This document shows, one piece after another, positions 46,901 to 61,224 of a stretch of 64,000 nucleotides of DNA. The DNA lies in contig CAJNAR010000144.1 of assembly GCA_905220665.1 (NCBI GenBank), positions 620,001 through 684,000 on the forward strand. The letters are read 5' to 3'. The notes under the pieces were generated by a model that was not told the DNA's origin, searched no databases, and saw only the letters and a program-made list of their open reading frames with translations. This DNA is from Albugo candida (Eukaryota; Oomycota; Peronosporomycetes; Albuginales; Albuginaceae). Position numbers and translations under genes: made by a program. Numbering within the stretch: position 1 is the first letter of the stretch; the number at the start of each line of letters is the position of its first letter.

Positions 46901-49900
46901 TCAAAACTGAACGATAAATTGAGTGAAGTACTGGCAGCCAAGCTGCAACATGTTTTAGGCCTCTGGGTGGAGCTATTTGAAGCTGAAGAAGCACGAGAAA
47001 ATGGTCAAAATGTATCACCTGAAAGCACAAGAAAGTGGAACACGGCTGCGTCAGTACTGGAGGTAGCTAGCAAGACACATCAGATTGTCTTACGGAATCA
47101 GGTTTTATCCATCGCACCATCTTTGGACGTAGCTCGATCATTCTGGTTCGAGCAATTACATCAACTTATAAGCGGACTCTGCTGTCTTCCAAAGATTCAA
47201 ACATCTTCGTACGAGAACGTGTACGGGCCAACTGCATCCTTAAATGCCCTGATGTCTTCATCCACTCGTCGACGCGATGCATCGATGAGGCGAAAAGAAG
47301 TGCACTTTGAACACATTTTGCATGGTGTCCCAAAACCTCTTGTTATACAAGCATATCGAGCTGTGAATAACGTGATCACAGCTGCCGATGCGTATGCAGC
47401 GACATGGCTGCATTATCAGACATTGTGGGATATGGATGCTCAAACGGCCATCGCAAGCCTCGGCGAAGACTTGTGCAAATGGCAGCAGATTCTGCTGGAA
47501 ATCAAACGAGAACGCTCAAGCTTTGATGTCGTAACGGATTCTAAGCGCTTTGGGCCGATTGTGATCAATTATCAGCAAGTTCAAGCCCAAGTGAACGTCA
47601 AATATGACGCGTGGCACAATGAATTCATTTCTTATTTCGCCGATTTGCTGTGCAGCAAAATCAATGAATTCTATGGCATCATCTCGTCCAAGCGCACGCA
47701 GCTAGAAAGTCATGTACTGGAAGCTGCAACAGCACAAGTCGTCAGTGCGGTGACACTAGTTCAAGAGATGAAGAAAATGCGCTCGCAATGGAAAAAAACC
47801 ATCGAGTCTTTCATACAGGGCGAAAGTTTACTGAAGCGTCAACGCTACAAATTCAACTCAAACTGGCCTTCATTAGCAAATGTCGAAGGAGAATGGGATG
47901 CTTTCTTGCAATTATTGGAACGTAAGAGCACGGCGATTGATTCACAATTACCGCAGCTGCAAACCAAAGTAATGGATGAGAAAACAGCATTGGAAAATCG
48001 TATTGCAGAGGCAGTGTCTGATTGGGACTCTAATAAACCTTTGCATGGTGATCAAAGCCCCAAATCAGCTCTTGAGATGCTTGTTCTGTTTGACTCTCGT
48101 TTCAAAATCTTACAGCAAGAGTGGGTGAAAATGGAAGGAGCGTTGGAGGCACTTGAGCTGACGTTGTATCCAGGTGGAGGACTTCAATCCAGTCTCTCAA
48201 ATATCAAACGCGTGATAGAAGAAATCTCAGGACTTGATGAAGTATGGAGGAATCTCTTGTCAGTATGGGTCGAGTTGGAAGAATTGCAAGAGACAATGTG
48301 GTCTGCTGTTCAAGCTCGGAAGATTCGTCGTCAATTGGAAGAATTCACCGAGCAGATGCGACGTCTACCAGCGCGAGTACAGCAATATGAAGCTTTTGAA
48401 CACTTTATCGCCTCCATTCAGCTGAAAAAATCTATCAATTCGCTTCTATCGGATCTCAAATCAGACGCTATTCGTGAGCGACACTGGAAACAGATTTTGG
48501 CACTTTTGAAAATCACGTGCCCGTTTTCAGAATTAACTCTGCGAAACTTTTGGGAATCTCGCATCGCGCAACACGAAGTCGAGCTGAAGAGCTTGATCCA
48601 AGCAGCTCAAGGAGAAATGGCTCTTGATGAATTCTTACGCCAACTCGGCGAACACTGGAACAATTCACAATTGGAGCTTGTCGCGTATCAAAATCGCTGT
48701 CGCATTGTTCGCGGTTGGGACGAGATCTTTGCGAAACTCGAGGAACATCTCAATAGCCTCTCAAGTATGAAACAATCGCCATTCTATCGAGTGTTTGCTG
48801 ATCTCGCACTCAACTGGGAGGAGAAGCTTAATCGCGTCAAGTCGATTTTGGACGCTTGGATCGATGTACAACGACGCTGGGTCTACTTGGAAGGGATCTT
48901 TTTTGGCTCGGCTGATATCAAACAGCAGCTACCGAAAGAGTACATGCGATTCCAAAGCATCGACAATGAGTTTATGACAATGATGAAACGTGTGGCACAA
49001 AAACCTCAGATTTTAGAGGTGGCAAACATTCCCAACCTTTTACACACTCTTGAACGTCAGCAAGAAATGATGGGGAACGTACAACGGGCTCTGGGCGAAT
49101 ACCTTGAGCGTCAACGAGCAACGTTTCCACGCTTTTATTTCGTGGGTGATGAAGATTTACTCGAGATTATCGGCAACAGCAAAGAACCAGTACATATTCA
49201 GCGGCATTTATCGAAAATGTTTGCTGGAATCGCATCTTTGAAGCTGTCTGAGAACGATGCTAATGTTATCATTGGAATGGTTTCCCGGGAAGGCGAAGAA
49301 GTTCTTTTCAAAGAATCCATTTGTGTGGCTGAAGACTCTCGAGTCAACATTTGGCTGCGTCAAGTGGAGGTTCAGATGCGGGACACACTCGCGCATTCGC
49401 TGACATTGTGTTATACTTCGTGTCCCGAGTCTACGCAGAAAGCTTCTTTCATTCAGTGGATATCTACGTATCCAGCACAAATTATCATTTTGGCGACCCA
49501 AGTGCGCTGGTCTAACGCGGTAGAAGCTGCTCTAACTACTGGAGGCTCAGGTGCATTGGAAAGACTCGACCAGGTCGTAGCCCTTGCAGACGACACATTA
49601 CAGCTATTGAGCCAGCAAGTGCTCTTAGATATCACGACGGAAATGCGGAAAAAGTACGAACAGCTGATCACGGAAATCGTCCATGAGAGAAGTGTCACGC
49701 TCAGATTATCGCAAGCTCAAGTCACAGACGTCCGGGACTTTCGCTGGATATATCATATGCGCTACTATTTCAATCCAGCCGAGCCAGAATCGTCCAAAAG
49801 ACTGACTATCAAAATCTCAGATGCCACTTTTCCATACGGATTCGAGTATTTGGGTGTAGGAGAACGACTTGTTCAAACGCCATTGACGGAGAGATGTTAC

Positions 49901-52900
49901 TTAACACTCACACAAGCACTCGACTTTGGACTTGGAGGAAATCCATTCGGTCCGGCAGGAACGGGTAAGACAGAGTCTGTGAAAGCGTTGGGAGCTCAAC
50001 TTGGTCGATTTGTGTTGGTCTTCAATTGTGATGAACACTTTGACTTTCAAGCAATGGGACGCATCTTTGTGGGGCTGTGTCAAGTCGGAGCTTGGGGCTG
50101 TTTTGATGAATTCAATCGTCTCGAGGAGCGAGTTTTATCGGCAGTCTCTCAGCAAATTCTTGCAATTCAAAGTGGAGTTTCTCTATTAAAAGTCAGAGAT
50201 AAAGAATCGAATTTCACACATTCAAACACGACACCGATCATGGTCGAATTGCTTGGGAAGAATGTGAAGCTACATGCGAACGTGGGCATATTTGTGACCA
50301 TGAATCCAGGCTATGCAGGACGATCCAACTTACCGGATAACTTGAAGCAGCTATTCCGAAGCATTGCGATGACCGCACCCGATCGCGAATTGATCGCACA
50401 GGTTATGCTATTCTCTCAGGGCATTACCATCGCACAAAGCATTGCAGCGAAAGTTGTGCTGTTATTCCGACTTTGCGAGGATCAATTGTCCAAACAACCG
50501 CATTACGATTTTGGACTTCGTGCTCTGAAAAGTGTTCTCATTAGCGCTGGACATTTGAAACGCAAAATGATGAACGAAACGGGAACGCCCGTCGATATCG
50601 AAAAGATCGAAATGACGGCGCTTTTAGGATCCATCAATGATACAATTTTACCAAAACTCGTCGCGAGCGATGTGGCTGTGTTTGAGGCGTTGTTTGATGG
50701 CACGTTTCCCAATATCGAGAGAGTGCATCTTCACGATGTTACATTACAACAAACTGTGGAACGAATAGCGCAATCACAACAACTCGTGGTACATAAGCCG
50801 TGGATTCTCAAGATACTCCAACTCCAACAAGTCAGCCAGCTTCGACATGGTGTGATGCTGGTGGGGCCTTCGGGAACTGGTAAAACGAGAGCTTGGCAGG
50901 TCTTACTTGCATCATTGGAAGCCAATTACGGAATGAAAAGTGAAGCTCATGTGATCGACCCAAAAGCATTGTCAAAGGAACATCTCTACGGTTCATTAGA
51001 TAACACTACATTAGAGTGGACAGACGGCGTGTTCACATCGATTCTGCGTCAGATTTTGAATAGCGTTCGCGGTGAATGCGATAAACGTCATTGGATCATC
51101 TTTGATGGTGATGTGGATCCTGAATGGGCTGAAAATCTCAACTCGGTACTGGATGACAATCGAATACTGACTCTTCCTTCAGGAGAGCGTCTTGAGCTTC
51201 CTTCGAATGTCTGGATCATCATGGAAACGGAGTCTCTTGAGCATGCGACTCTCGCGACAGTAAGTCGTTGTGGAATGGTATGGTTTTCCGAGGATACAAT
51301 TGGCACGCATCATGTCGTTGAACACAATCTCTTACGACTAGAAAACGGCGAGATGGCCATTTCATACAGTTTGGATGCCGAAAATGTTGTACAAACGACT
51401 TTTACTTATGTGAATGCCATCCGCGAGCTCATTTCACAGTCAGACTCAAGTGTTATGTCGCTGCTTGAAGTGGTTCTGGACTTTGCAATGGCGATGAAGC
51501 ATATCATGGACGTCACAAAGGCACGCTTGCTCATGTCTTTATTGTCCCTTTTGAACAAGGGCCTCTCGAGGATACATGAATACAACGAAACACACGCGGA
51601 TTTCATGCTGAATGAGACGCAAATTGTCGGACTGAGCACCAAATGGTTTATATTTGCGCTCGTTTGGGGCTTTGGAAGCTCTATGAATTCCAAAAACAGA
51701 CTTTGTTTGTGTGATCACATTGTTGAGATATTTGGAAATCGACTTTCGCTTCCGGTGAATGGAAGAAATACGCCGGAAAATAGCTTACTGGATTACGAGG
51801 TGCATTTTGAGACTAACGAATGGCGCAATTGGACACAGTCTGTGCCTCAAGTTGATTTGGAAAGCCATCGCGTCTTAGCGACCGATGTTGTCGTACCGAC
51901 TGTGGATACCGTTCGTCATGTGGAAGTGCTACGCGGATGGCTCTCTCAACACCGCCCATTGATCCTTTGTGGTCCTCCAGGAAGCGGGAAGACTATGACG
52001 CTGACCTCTACTCTCAGCTCATTGCCTCAATTCGACTTTGCGAGCTTGAATTTCTCGTCTGGCACAACGCCAGAGCTTCTGCTGAAAACATTTTCTCAAT
52101 ATTGCGAGTACAAACGAACACCCAATGGCATGATTCTCGTTCCCAATTCGCCTGAAAAATGGCTGGTCGTGTTTTGCGATGAAATCAATCTTCCCGAAGC
52201 GGACCGATATGGAACCCAGCGAGTGATTACTTTTCTGCGTCAAATGATCGAACACGGAGGATTTTGGCTCGGGTCCAAGGTCTGCTGGGTCACCTTGCAG
52301 CGTATACAGTTTGTAGGAGCATGCAATCCTCCGACCGATCCTGGACGAGTGCCTCTATCGTTACGTTTGCTTCGACACGCACCTGTGCTCTTAGTGGACT
52401 TTCCAACAACGACGTCACTGAAGCAAATATACAAAACATTCAATCGAGCTCTTTTAAAGCTCACTCCATCGCTCAAAGCGTATTCTCAGCCGTTAACGGA
52501 ATGTATGGTGGCGATCTATCAGGAGAATCAAAATCGATTCACCACGGAGCTGCAGCCTCATTATATCTATAGCCCTCGTGAGCTGTCTCGATGGATGCGG
52601 GCACTGTATGAAGCTCTAGAGCCACTTGAATTTGAGCTTGATATTGAGAATCTCGTTCGATTGACATTTCACGAAGCATTACGTCTGTTTATGGATCGAT
52701 TGGCAACATTCGAAGAGCAACAGTGGTGCTTCACAACCATCAAAGAAATCCTGCGTCATCATTTCCCACAGACAGCGACATCTCTGAATGCGATTGATCA
52801 CAAGGGTCAAAATCCCATTCTTTTCAGTTCGTGGCTCTCGAAACAATATGTCGAAGTGAATATCGAAGAATTGCGAAAACACGTCGAGGCAAGACTCCGA

Positions 52901-55900
52901 GTTTTCTATGAAGAAGAATTGAACGTACCTCTCGTGGTGTTTGACTCCGTGTTGGATCATGTGCTTCGTATCGATCGAGTCCTGAGGCAGCCACTGGGCC
53001 ACCTTTTGCTGGTCGGTGAGAGCGGAGCAGGAAAAACAGTCTTGTCACGCTTTGTCAGTTGGATGAATGGAATGTCAGTCTTTCAGATCAAATTGACTTC
53101 GAGGTACACGCTGGAGAATTTCGATGAGGATCTTCGTGTTGTTCTCAAACGATGCGGCTGTGATGGCGAGAGAATTTGCTTTATCTTTGATGAGTCCAAC
53201 ATTCTTAGCTCGGCGTTTCTGGAGAGGATGAACGCCTTGCTGGCTTCAGGTGAAGTACCCGGTCTGTTCGAGGACGAAGAGTATGTCTCCCTGATGCATG
53301 CTTGTCGTGAAGCTGTACAACGAGACGGTGGTATGGTCGAGAACACAGAAAGCGAGCTATTTCGATATTTCACCCGCCAAGTCCAACGGAATCTTCACGT
53401 CGTATTCACAATGAATCCAGCCTCTGGTGACTTTCAGGATCGCCAGAAAACATCGCCGGCTTTATTCAATCGATGTGTCGTCGACTGGTTTGGAACATGG
53501 AATGATAGAGCATTAGCTCAGGTTGCTCAGGAATTCACAAAAACGTTGGATTTACCGTCAACAGACCTCTCGATGCTTTCGACACAAGCACAAGGGATCC
53601 TTGCAGAGCTCTTACCTGGTCAATCGATGAACGGATTGCGTGAAGGACTGACAGGCTCCATCGTGGAGGTACATCACGCGACTCTGCAACTGATGCAACG
53701 ACTTCGAAAACGACATCTGCCATTCAATCACATCTCTCCACGCGATTTTCTCGAATTCATACGTCAATTCGTATCGCTGTATAACGAGAAACGCTCTTTG
53801 TTGGAAGACCAGCAATTGCATTTGAACATTGGAGTATGTAAGCTGCAAGCGACTCACGAACAAGTAGCGGAATTACAAGGACAATTGAGTCTGAAGGAGA
53901 AAGAGCTGAAGAAGAATAACGAAGAAGCAAATAAAAAGCTGCAGCAAATGGTGAAGGAACAAAAAGACGCTGAAGAGAAGAAACGCGATACCGAGCAACT
54001 GGCTACGGATCTCGGTCAACAGGATGAGGAGATCACCAAACGGAAACAAGTGGTCGAGGCTGATCTAGCGGAAGCCGAACCAGCGCTTCTGGATGCTCAG
54101 CAATCGGTGAATTCTATCCGAAAGAGTCAACTCGATGAAATTAGGGCGTTGGCTCGACCTCCAGCAGCGATTCGAATGACACTCGAAGCTGTCGCACTCA
54201 TGCTCGGAGAAACAAGCTTGGACTGGGCAGATCTACGAAGATTTATCCGTCGAGATGATTTCATATCACAAATTGTGAATTTCGATTCCGAAAAACTCAC
54301 TCAGAAACAACGGAATGTCATTCGGACAAATTATGTCGAAAAACCCGATGAATTCGACTATGAAAAAGTGAATCGAGCCTCGAAAGCGTGTGGCCCTCTG
54401 TTTAAATGGGTAGTGTCACAATTACACTTTACAGAGATACTTCATCGCATCCAGCCACTTCGGAATGAAGTACAGTCTCTTGTGGACAGATCTGCCACTC
54501 TTCGGGAACAATATCAAGCAGCAAAAGCTATGGTCGATGAGCTCGAAATTCGCATTGAAAAGTTCAAGCAGGAATACGCTTCCCTTATCAATGAAGCACA
54601 AAAAATATCAAACGATATGGAACAAGTAAATCAGAAAGTGAATCGATCCGTAGCACTGCTCGACAGTCTGCTGCATGAAAGCGAACGCTGGGGCTCGAGT
54701 GCTGACGGCTTTGAGCTGCAAATGGCCACATTGACTGGAGATACGCTGTTAAGTGCAGCGTTTTTGACATACATTGGGTTTCTTGATTTTCAGCAACGCA
54801 AGATACTCACTCAAGACTGGCGAGATATCTTACAGAGCTTTGGCATTCACGTCAAGGACGATTTGAGCTTTGTCGATTACTTATCCCGACCACAAGATCA
54901 GCTCGAATGGCAGCAGAGTGAATTGCCAACTGACGAACTCTGCTACGAGAATGCAATCATTCTCCAACGCTTCCGACGATTTCCATTGATTATCGATCCT
55001 TCCGGAACAAGCAAATCGATTCATCACACAGAATTACGCACGCAAAACGAACACGAAAATCACTCAGACATCCTTTTTGGACACCTCGTTTATGAAGGTA
55101 CTGGCCAGTGCCATTCGATTTGGGACTGCGTTACTGGTGCATGAGGTTGAAAATATCGATCCGGTGCTGAATCCGGTTTTGAATCGAGAATTATACAAGA
55201 CTGGAGGCCGAGTGTTGATTCGTCTTGCTGGTGAAGAGATCGACTATTCTCCAGATTTCAGGCTGTTTCTCATCACACGCAACCCAACATGTCGATTTCC
55301 CCCCGACATTTGCAGTCGTGTGACATTCATCAATTTCACTGTCACGCCAAGCTCTCTGGAAAGTCAGGCGTTGAGCATACTGATGAAAAGCGAGGAGCCC
55401 GAAGCGGAGCGTAAACGAACAAGTTTACTGAAAATGCAAGGAGAATATCAGGCCAAACTTCGAGAGCTGGAAGACTCTCTACTGCAGCAAATCAATAATG
55501 TCCAAGGAAATATCTTGGATGATAACAGTGTGATCAACTCTCTAGAAGCAATGAAAGCGGAAGCCGCGCAAATAACAAGCCAGGTTTCCGACACACAGGT
55601 CACGATGAAGAGCGTCGAACAAGCTACCAACCGGTATCGCCCACTTGCTAAAGCTTGCTCAAAGCTGTTCTTTGCGTTGGAGAGCATGTCCATGGTACAT
55701 TTTCTATATCAATTCTCGCTCGAGTTTTTTCTCGACATGCTATCGCTCGTACTGGGAATTGATGGAAGTTGCGAGTTGACTGGAACACATACGGCGGATG
55801 CTGATGTCTCAAGGCTTAACAAGCTTTCCGCATTGCTCTTCAGAGTCGTGAGTTCTCGCGTGAGCCGTGGACTTGCAGAATGCGACAAATTGATGTTTGC

Positions 55901-58232
55901 ATTACGAATGGCGCAAATTTACATCGATTTGAAGCGAGATACAATCAAAGTTGACGGTGGATCAATGGAGCCAACTCACTTTGATGGTCCGACTGATTTT
56001 GAATGGGAATCGCTATACAACAAAAGAACTTTGGCGTTACGAAGTGATGCTATCGAGGAAGAGCTCGGAGCTCTAATGGAAGGTCCAAACGAGCAGAAGA
56101 AATGGCGTCAATTACTACGAACGAATTTGTTTGAGAATTTGCCAAGTCATTTGAAACAAAATGCTCATGAATGGACCAAATTTATAAAGCATGTGGCCCC
56201 GGAAGAGAACATTCCAAGCGGATGGGATCAGATTTGCGAAATCGCTGATGTCTCATCCATCCGTGCGGCCTTTAGAGATCTGATTTTGATTCACTATTTA
56301 CGACCGGATCGAGTGACAAAAGCCGCTGAGAAATTTATCGATCGTACATTTGGCCGAGATTTTCCCTGGAGAGGCGAAATTGAACTGCAGAAGAATGTAT
56401 CTACGGATACAAATGCAAGACGTGGTATACTATTATGCTCCACAACGGGATATGATGCAAGCTCTCAAATCGATGGACTCGCCGCACATCTCAACAAGAA
56501 GCTCACGTCTGTGTCTATGGGCTCACCGGAAGGCTTTGATCTGGCAGAGAAAGGATTAAATACCGCACTCAAACAAGGGTCATGGCTGTTACTGCGGAAC
56601 GTTCACTTGTGCCCGTCATGGCTCATGTCACTGGAGAAGAAGCTGTACAATGCGCGTACTTGTGCCCACACAAACTTTCGTTTATTTCTGACGAGCGAAA
56701 TCAATCCATCTCTTCCGCTGAATCTGATACGATTGTGTGATGTATACGTCTTTGAGCCTCCCGGTGGAATGAAACTCAGCATCCTGCGGTCTTTAGACGC
56801 GTTATCGGATGAACGGATGGACAGCGTACCCGCTGAACGTGCGAGGCTTTTCTTGCTGTTGGCTTGGTTCCACGGACTCGTGCAAGAAAGATTGAGATAC
56901 GTTCCTGTCGGCTGGTCGAAAGCGTATGAATTTGGCCATTCAGACTTTCGAGTTGCATGTGATATGATCGATCGATGGGTCAATGCGGAAGGCACATCTC
57001 GCGCTCATTTAAGTCCCGATCAGATGCCTTGGGCTGCGATTCGAACGACACTGAGTCAGTCTATCTATGGTGGACGCATCGACAATGAATTCGATCAGGT
57101 CTTGCTGGAGACTCTTCTTGAGACGGTATTCACGCCTGAAAGCTATCAAAACACATTCAAACTAGTGACGGATACTGATTATGCCGCGGAAGATGTGACG
57201 ATTGCCGAAGGAAGGACCAAAGCGCAGTTTATGAAATGGGTTCACAATCTTCCGAATAGCAATTCACCGACGTGGTTGGGATTGGCGAAATCAGCAGAAC
57301 AGATGCTGCAATTGCAACAGGGAGAGCATATGGTTCGTTGTCTTCAGCTTGTGCAGGATGTCTACGGAAGCGAAGAGAAAGAAGACCAACAAGAGAACGT
57401 ATCGGCCTTTAGCGTACAAAGCGAGCGACCGAAATGGATCGTCGCTCTCGAAAAGCGTGTCAGCCATTTCCTCAGTGTGCTCGATATACAGCTGGTCACG
57501 GATACCGCTCAAGACTTTTCCGAACGCTTGTCATGCTGCGTGAATCGAGAGGTCGAATATGGCAAGTGGTGCTTACAAGTCGTACGAGGACTCCTTGAAG
57601 CGATAGCATCTGTCTGCGCTAACCAGACCAAGCCCAGTGGGGAAATCCGCATGGACATGCACACTTTGTCTCGTGGAAGCCTTCCGTCTCAATGGAAGAA
57701 TTTGTACTACACGCCGCCAGAGATCGAAATCGATGAATGGTTTTTGGATTTTCAGCAAAGACTCCAACAAGCAAACGATCTCTGTGTCGTGGACGTACAT
57801 CAGCTATTGACTTTTGAGAAAGAGATTTGGCTTGGCGGATTGTTTTTCCCCGAGAGCTTTATCGCTTCCACTCGGCAAAGTTTGGCGAAGACACTGCAAT
57901 GTTCGTTGGATGATCTTTTCCTCGAAGTTGCTGTGGACAAGTTTAATGGCGCTCCGAACGGGTTTGTAGCATGCAATTTGCGATTGGAAGGTGCACATTG
58001 GTCACAAGACGAATTCTATCCCACGGAAGCGATCTATGTCGAGGTTCCAAAGCTGTATATGCGTTGGTCGCCATTCGACTGCAAGACCGAGGAACATCGA
58101 CGAATCCCAGTTTATGCTTCCACACGCAGAGAAAATGTCCTCTTCACTGTCCACGCAATTGTCAATGAGTCGACGTATCCTCTGTGTCAGTGGCATCAGC
58201 GCTCAATTGCGCTTGTGCTATCACACAAATAA
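43968..58232 (+). CDS. DYNC1H1: Cytoplasmic dynein 1 heavy chain, with one apparent +1 frameshift
   Basis: Exons 43968-44643, 44699-44963 and 45016-58232 (introns 55 and 52 bases) encode about 4718 residues, close to other cytoplasmic dynein heavy chains (about 4650), once one extra A near 55007 is discounted. The N-terminal tail is followed by six AAA modules. The four P-loops are AAA1 GPAGTGKTE (about 49951), AAA2 GPSGTGKT (about 50864), AAA3 GPPGSGKT (about 51971) and AAA4 GESGAGKT (about 53019). The stalk coiled coil and microtubule-binding tip lie at about 53770-54700. AAA5 begins near 54950 with DPSG, where the frame breaks. The C-terminal domain then runs intact to 58232. It drives minus-end transport along microtubules. 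As sequenced, translation would stop at 55144. Confidence 0.93.
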
Positions 58233-58385
58233 TCGACCGATTTTGCTTTTCGGTCGAAAATATGAATGAAGCAGCCGAAATAAAAAAAAACTTTTTGTGA
58301 GATTGAGTTTCTACAAACTCGCATGCTCTTTGTATTGCCAGAAAGGGTGTCTGTGACTTGCAGCTCGAATGTATACGCATGGAGC

Positions 58386-61034
58386 TCAGATCGACGATTT
58401 TCGACTTTTGGTACGCTTTGCGGCTGAAATTGGTGGATTGGACTCTTGAGCTTCAGCGCCATCAGCCGACTCTAGAGAGATTTGACCTGTGGCTTCCAGA
58501 ACCTCCCGACTTTTACTGATCCATTCGACCAGTTTTTCCAGCGAAACTAGAAGGAAGAGTACGTCAGCAAGAGAGAAAAACGAGCTTGTAATGCGGTCAC
58601 ACTTACTTCGTCCGTCTTGATCTTCATCAATTTGAGCCACAAGCCATTCGACGTCTTCCTCTCGATTTGATTTGCGTAGAATGGTCATGACAGCATGCTT
58701 GAGCTCCTCTGCACTGAGCACACCATCACTATCGCGATCCAAAATGTTGAGACGATCACCGACGTCTCGGTCTACTTTATCCAGTTCTACTTCGAGAGTA
58801 GACAGCATCGCTTCCAATTTCTTCATCATCCGACCGGCGGTTTTGTTCTCTCGGAATCGAGCGCCAATCCGACCAGCTGCCAGAAGACTTTCCACATCCA
58901 TTTCGGACTTATTTTGCTTCATTTGATCCACAGCCTGCCGTTCCTTTTCAACGAGTGATTTGAACGCTAACGATTCCAGTGCACTCAGCGCTTCCAAACT
59001 GATGATTTTCTCGACCGATTTTGCAGAGGTAGAAGGCGTTTCTTTTGATGTAGCAGCCTCTTCCGCAATACTGATCTCAGCCTGTTCCGCCTGCTTCTTT
59101 GCCAAGTCATCCATTGTTCCATCAAGGAGCATTCCAGCAGAAGCTAAAGCCGGGATTCTGCTGGGTAATGGACTGCTTTCAGACTCCTTCATGATGTCCT
59201 GAATGGTGGCAGTAGCTTCCTCTGCAACGGCTTCAGCTGCAGATGCTTCTTCATCGGCCTTCTTTTTCACTTCTGTACGATATTTCTCCTCATCCGCAAT
59301 CATTTCATTTTGGTAACGAATACTATCGAGCTTTAATTTCGTCAATTTGTGGCTTTCATTTTCTGATGATGCCGCAAGCGCTACTTCCGTCACAACTTCC
59401 TCATCCATGGACGACATGGACGTCGCTAGAGCCGCCTCAGGATTGTCCAGCACAGTGATGTTGAGTGCCCGAGACATGATGAGCAGAGAAGCAGGAACGT
59501 TCTTATTGATGGATAAATCAAGCCACTGTTTCATCTGTCGAATGTAGCCAGCTTTCGTGAGCCCAGTTGCGCGCATACCACGCTCCATGCAGGCTTGCTG
59601 TAATTCCTCTCTATTGAGCGAATCCAGTCCTTCCCAAATGATATCCTGGTCATCCTTCTTGAGCTGTCGGAGTCGATTTCGCAATTGGAAACGTAAAAGA
59701 TTATCATTTCCGTAATGCTGGACACCCATGTAACGACACATTGCTACTAATTGCGGTCGCGAAATATTATCCAGCATCAATTCATCATTGAACATTTTGG
59801 CAACTTTGAGAGTTTCTTCGGCAGTCACCGGCTGTCCCCCTTGTGCTCGGGCTACAAAGTTCATTACTTCGGAAGCACTCGCTTTTTGCTCCTCTGAGAC
59901 TCCTTCCGTATCGCGAGTATCTTGCATCACTTCTTTGACAGTTTCTTGGAGAAATTCGGCTAAAGAAATACGAAGCTGTAGTTGACGCTTCATGTCTTCT
60001 TCACGCTGATAAGAGTCTTTAAAAGTACTTGGTAGCATATTTGGAAACATTTTCAGCGCAACGGGAAGCAGAAGCTCCATAAATGGAACCACAACAAAGA
60101 ATGCAAATGGAACCAAACGAAGTAAATCGGCAACTGTCCTCTGTAATTGTTTTCTTTCTCTCCTTGAGATCGCATTGCCGTGCAACACACGTCGAATGAT
60201 TCTGTTGGTATCAAGCTGTCAGTCGATGTGATAAGATCCATTAACTAAAATGTGGCCTACCTGGTTGATGTGGTCGTGTCTGCGCATAAAAGTTTTGTGC
60301 CGAGCCAATAATGGTGCAATTCTTTCTTGACCTTTTCCTTGAGCTTTCCCCAGTACAGCGCTACCGTCTGAGGCTCCCGAAATATTATATAAATCCCTCT
60401 ACAAAGTGCTCGTAAAGCGTCTCGAGTCAGTTGTGGAGTTCGTTTCAGCAGTCGTAGAGCCTTCTCCTGCACTTTGGGAATCTGCTGATCCAAATTTTCA
60501 ACTCGTAACAAAACACGCTCCCCTCCTTTTTCCAACGCGTTGACCAATTTCTGTTCCTATAAACGCATATCAGTACTTATAAGAAAGGTTTTGAGTTGAC
60601 ACTTCTACTTGTGCTTTGATTTTACTGCGTCTTCTCCTCGCTGCTGCAATTTTTTTCTTACTTTCTGCCGTCAACTCGGTTGATAAAGTCGCATTTTTGG
60701 GGATTGCTGACGGACTACTTGAAGGAGATTTGTTGACTTGCTGGTTGAAATGAAGGATTCGCGCACTCGTGAAGTACGAATGGTAGGTATATGGAATCCA
60801 TCGCGACGGATCGCATGCATTGATCGTGAGATAACTTCTTGCAGAGATACAGGTAGTGTGTCGGAAGCGTAAATGCTCGCGTTGATAGGGCGTATTATGT
60901 GCAAAAGCGGATTTGTGGCGATTGTGAGAGGAGCCACAATTAGTGGTGAGTATTGGCGGTATACCTTGGGTTAAAAAATGGGACTGCGATCGTCTTTGCA
61001 CACAGCGCTTTGCACAAAGTTGGAAGCTTCGCAT
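58386..61034 (-). CDS. LETM1: LETM1 mitochondrial cation/proton exchanger
   Basis: Four exons (61034-60609, 60556-60261, 60201-58607, 58546-58386; introns 52, 59 and 60 bases) join in phase to 825 residues. The first exon is Arg/Ser/His-rich, a mitochondrial presequence. The LETM core follows: a basic segment (KLKEKVKKELHHYWLGTKLL), one transmembrane helix (LLRLVPFAFFVVVPFMELLLPV), and the ribosome-binding-like matrix domain (MFPNMLPSTF, MCRYMGVQHYG, RLRQLKKDDQDI). Coiled coils come next. An EF-hand pair lies near the C-terminus: LDRDSDGVLSAEEL and, across the last intron, DEDQDGRISLEKL. LETM1 sits in the inner membrane and maintains K+/H+ or Ca2+/H+ exchange and cristae shape. Human protein 739 residues. 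Confidence 0.93.
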
Positions 61035-61224
61035 CGGATCAATGATTCCTCGTAATTGATCAGAGCAGTACTGTATTTGATCGAATAAAAGAGTGAGATT
61101 TATTAGCCAACCATTTCAATAGTTGACTTCTCTATTAAGGAACGGTCTTGTATATATAGCATTGTCCTTTTAAGATCGTCGATCGTACTAAATACCAAGT
61201 AGAAGAGCGGGAAAGTTGATTGTA

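Noticed and set aside
55008..55144. An intron as explanation for the dynein frame change
   Set aside because: No GT-AG pair keeps the conserved DPSG...ARKTNTKITQTSFLD sequence; a single-base insertion explains it exactly.
58547..58606. LETM1 read as unspliced through the last intron
   Set aside because: The frame is open, but the inserted residues split a canonical EF-hand loop and the segment has perfect donor and acceptor sites, so the spliced form is taken as the main product.
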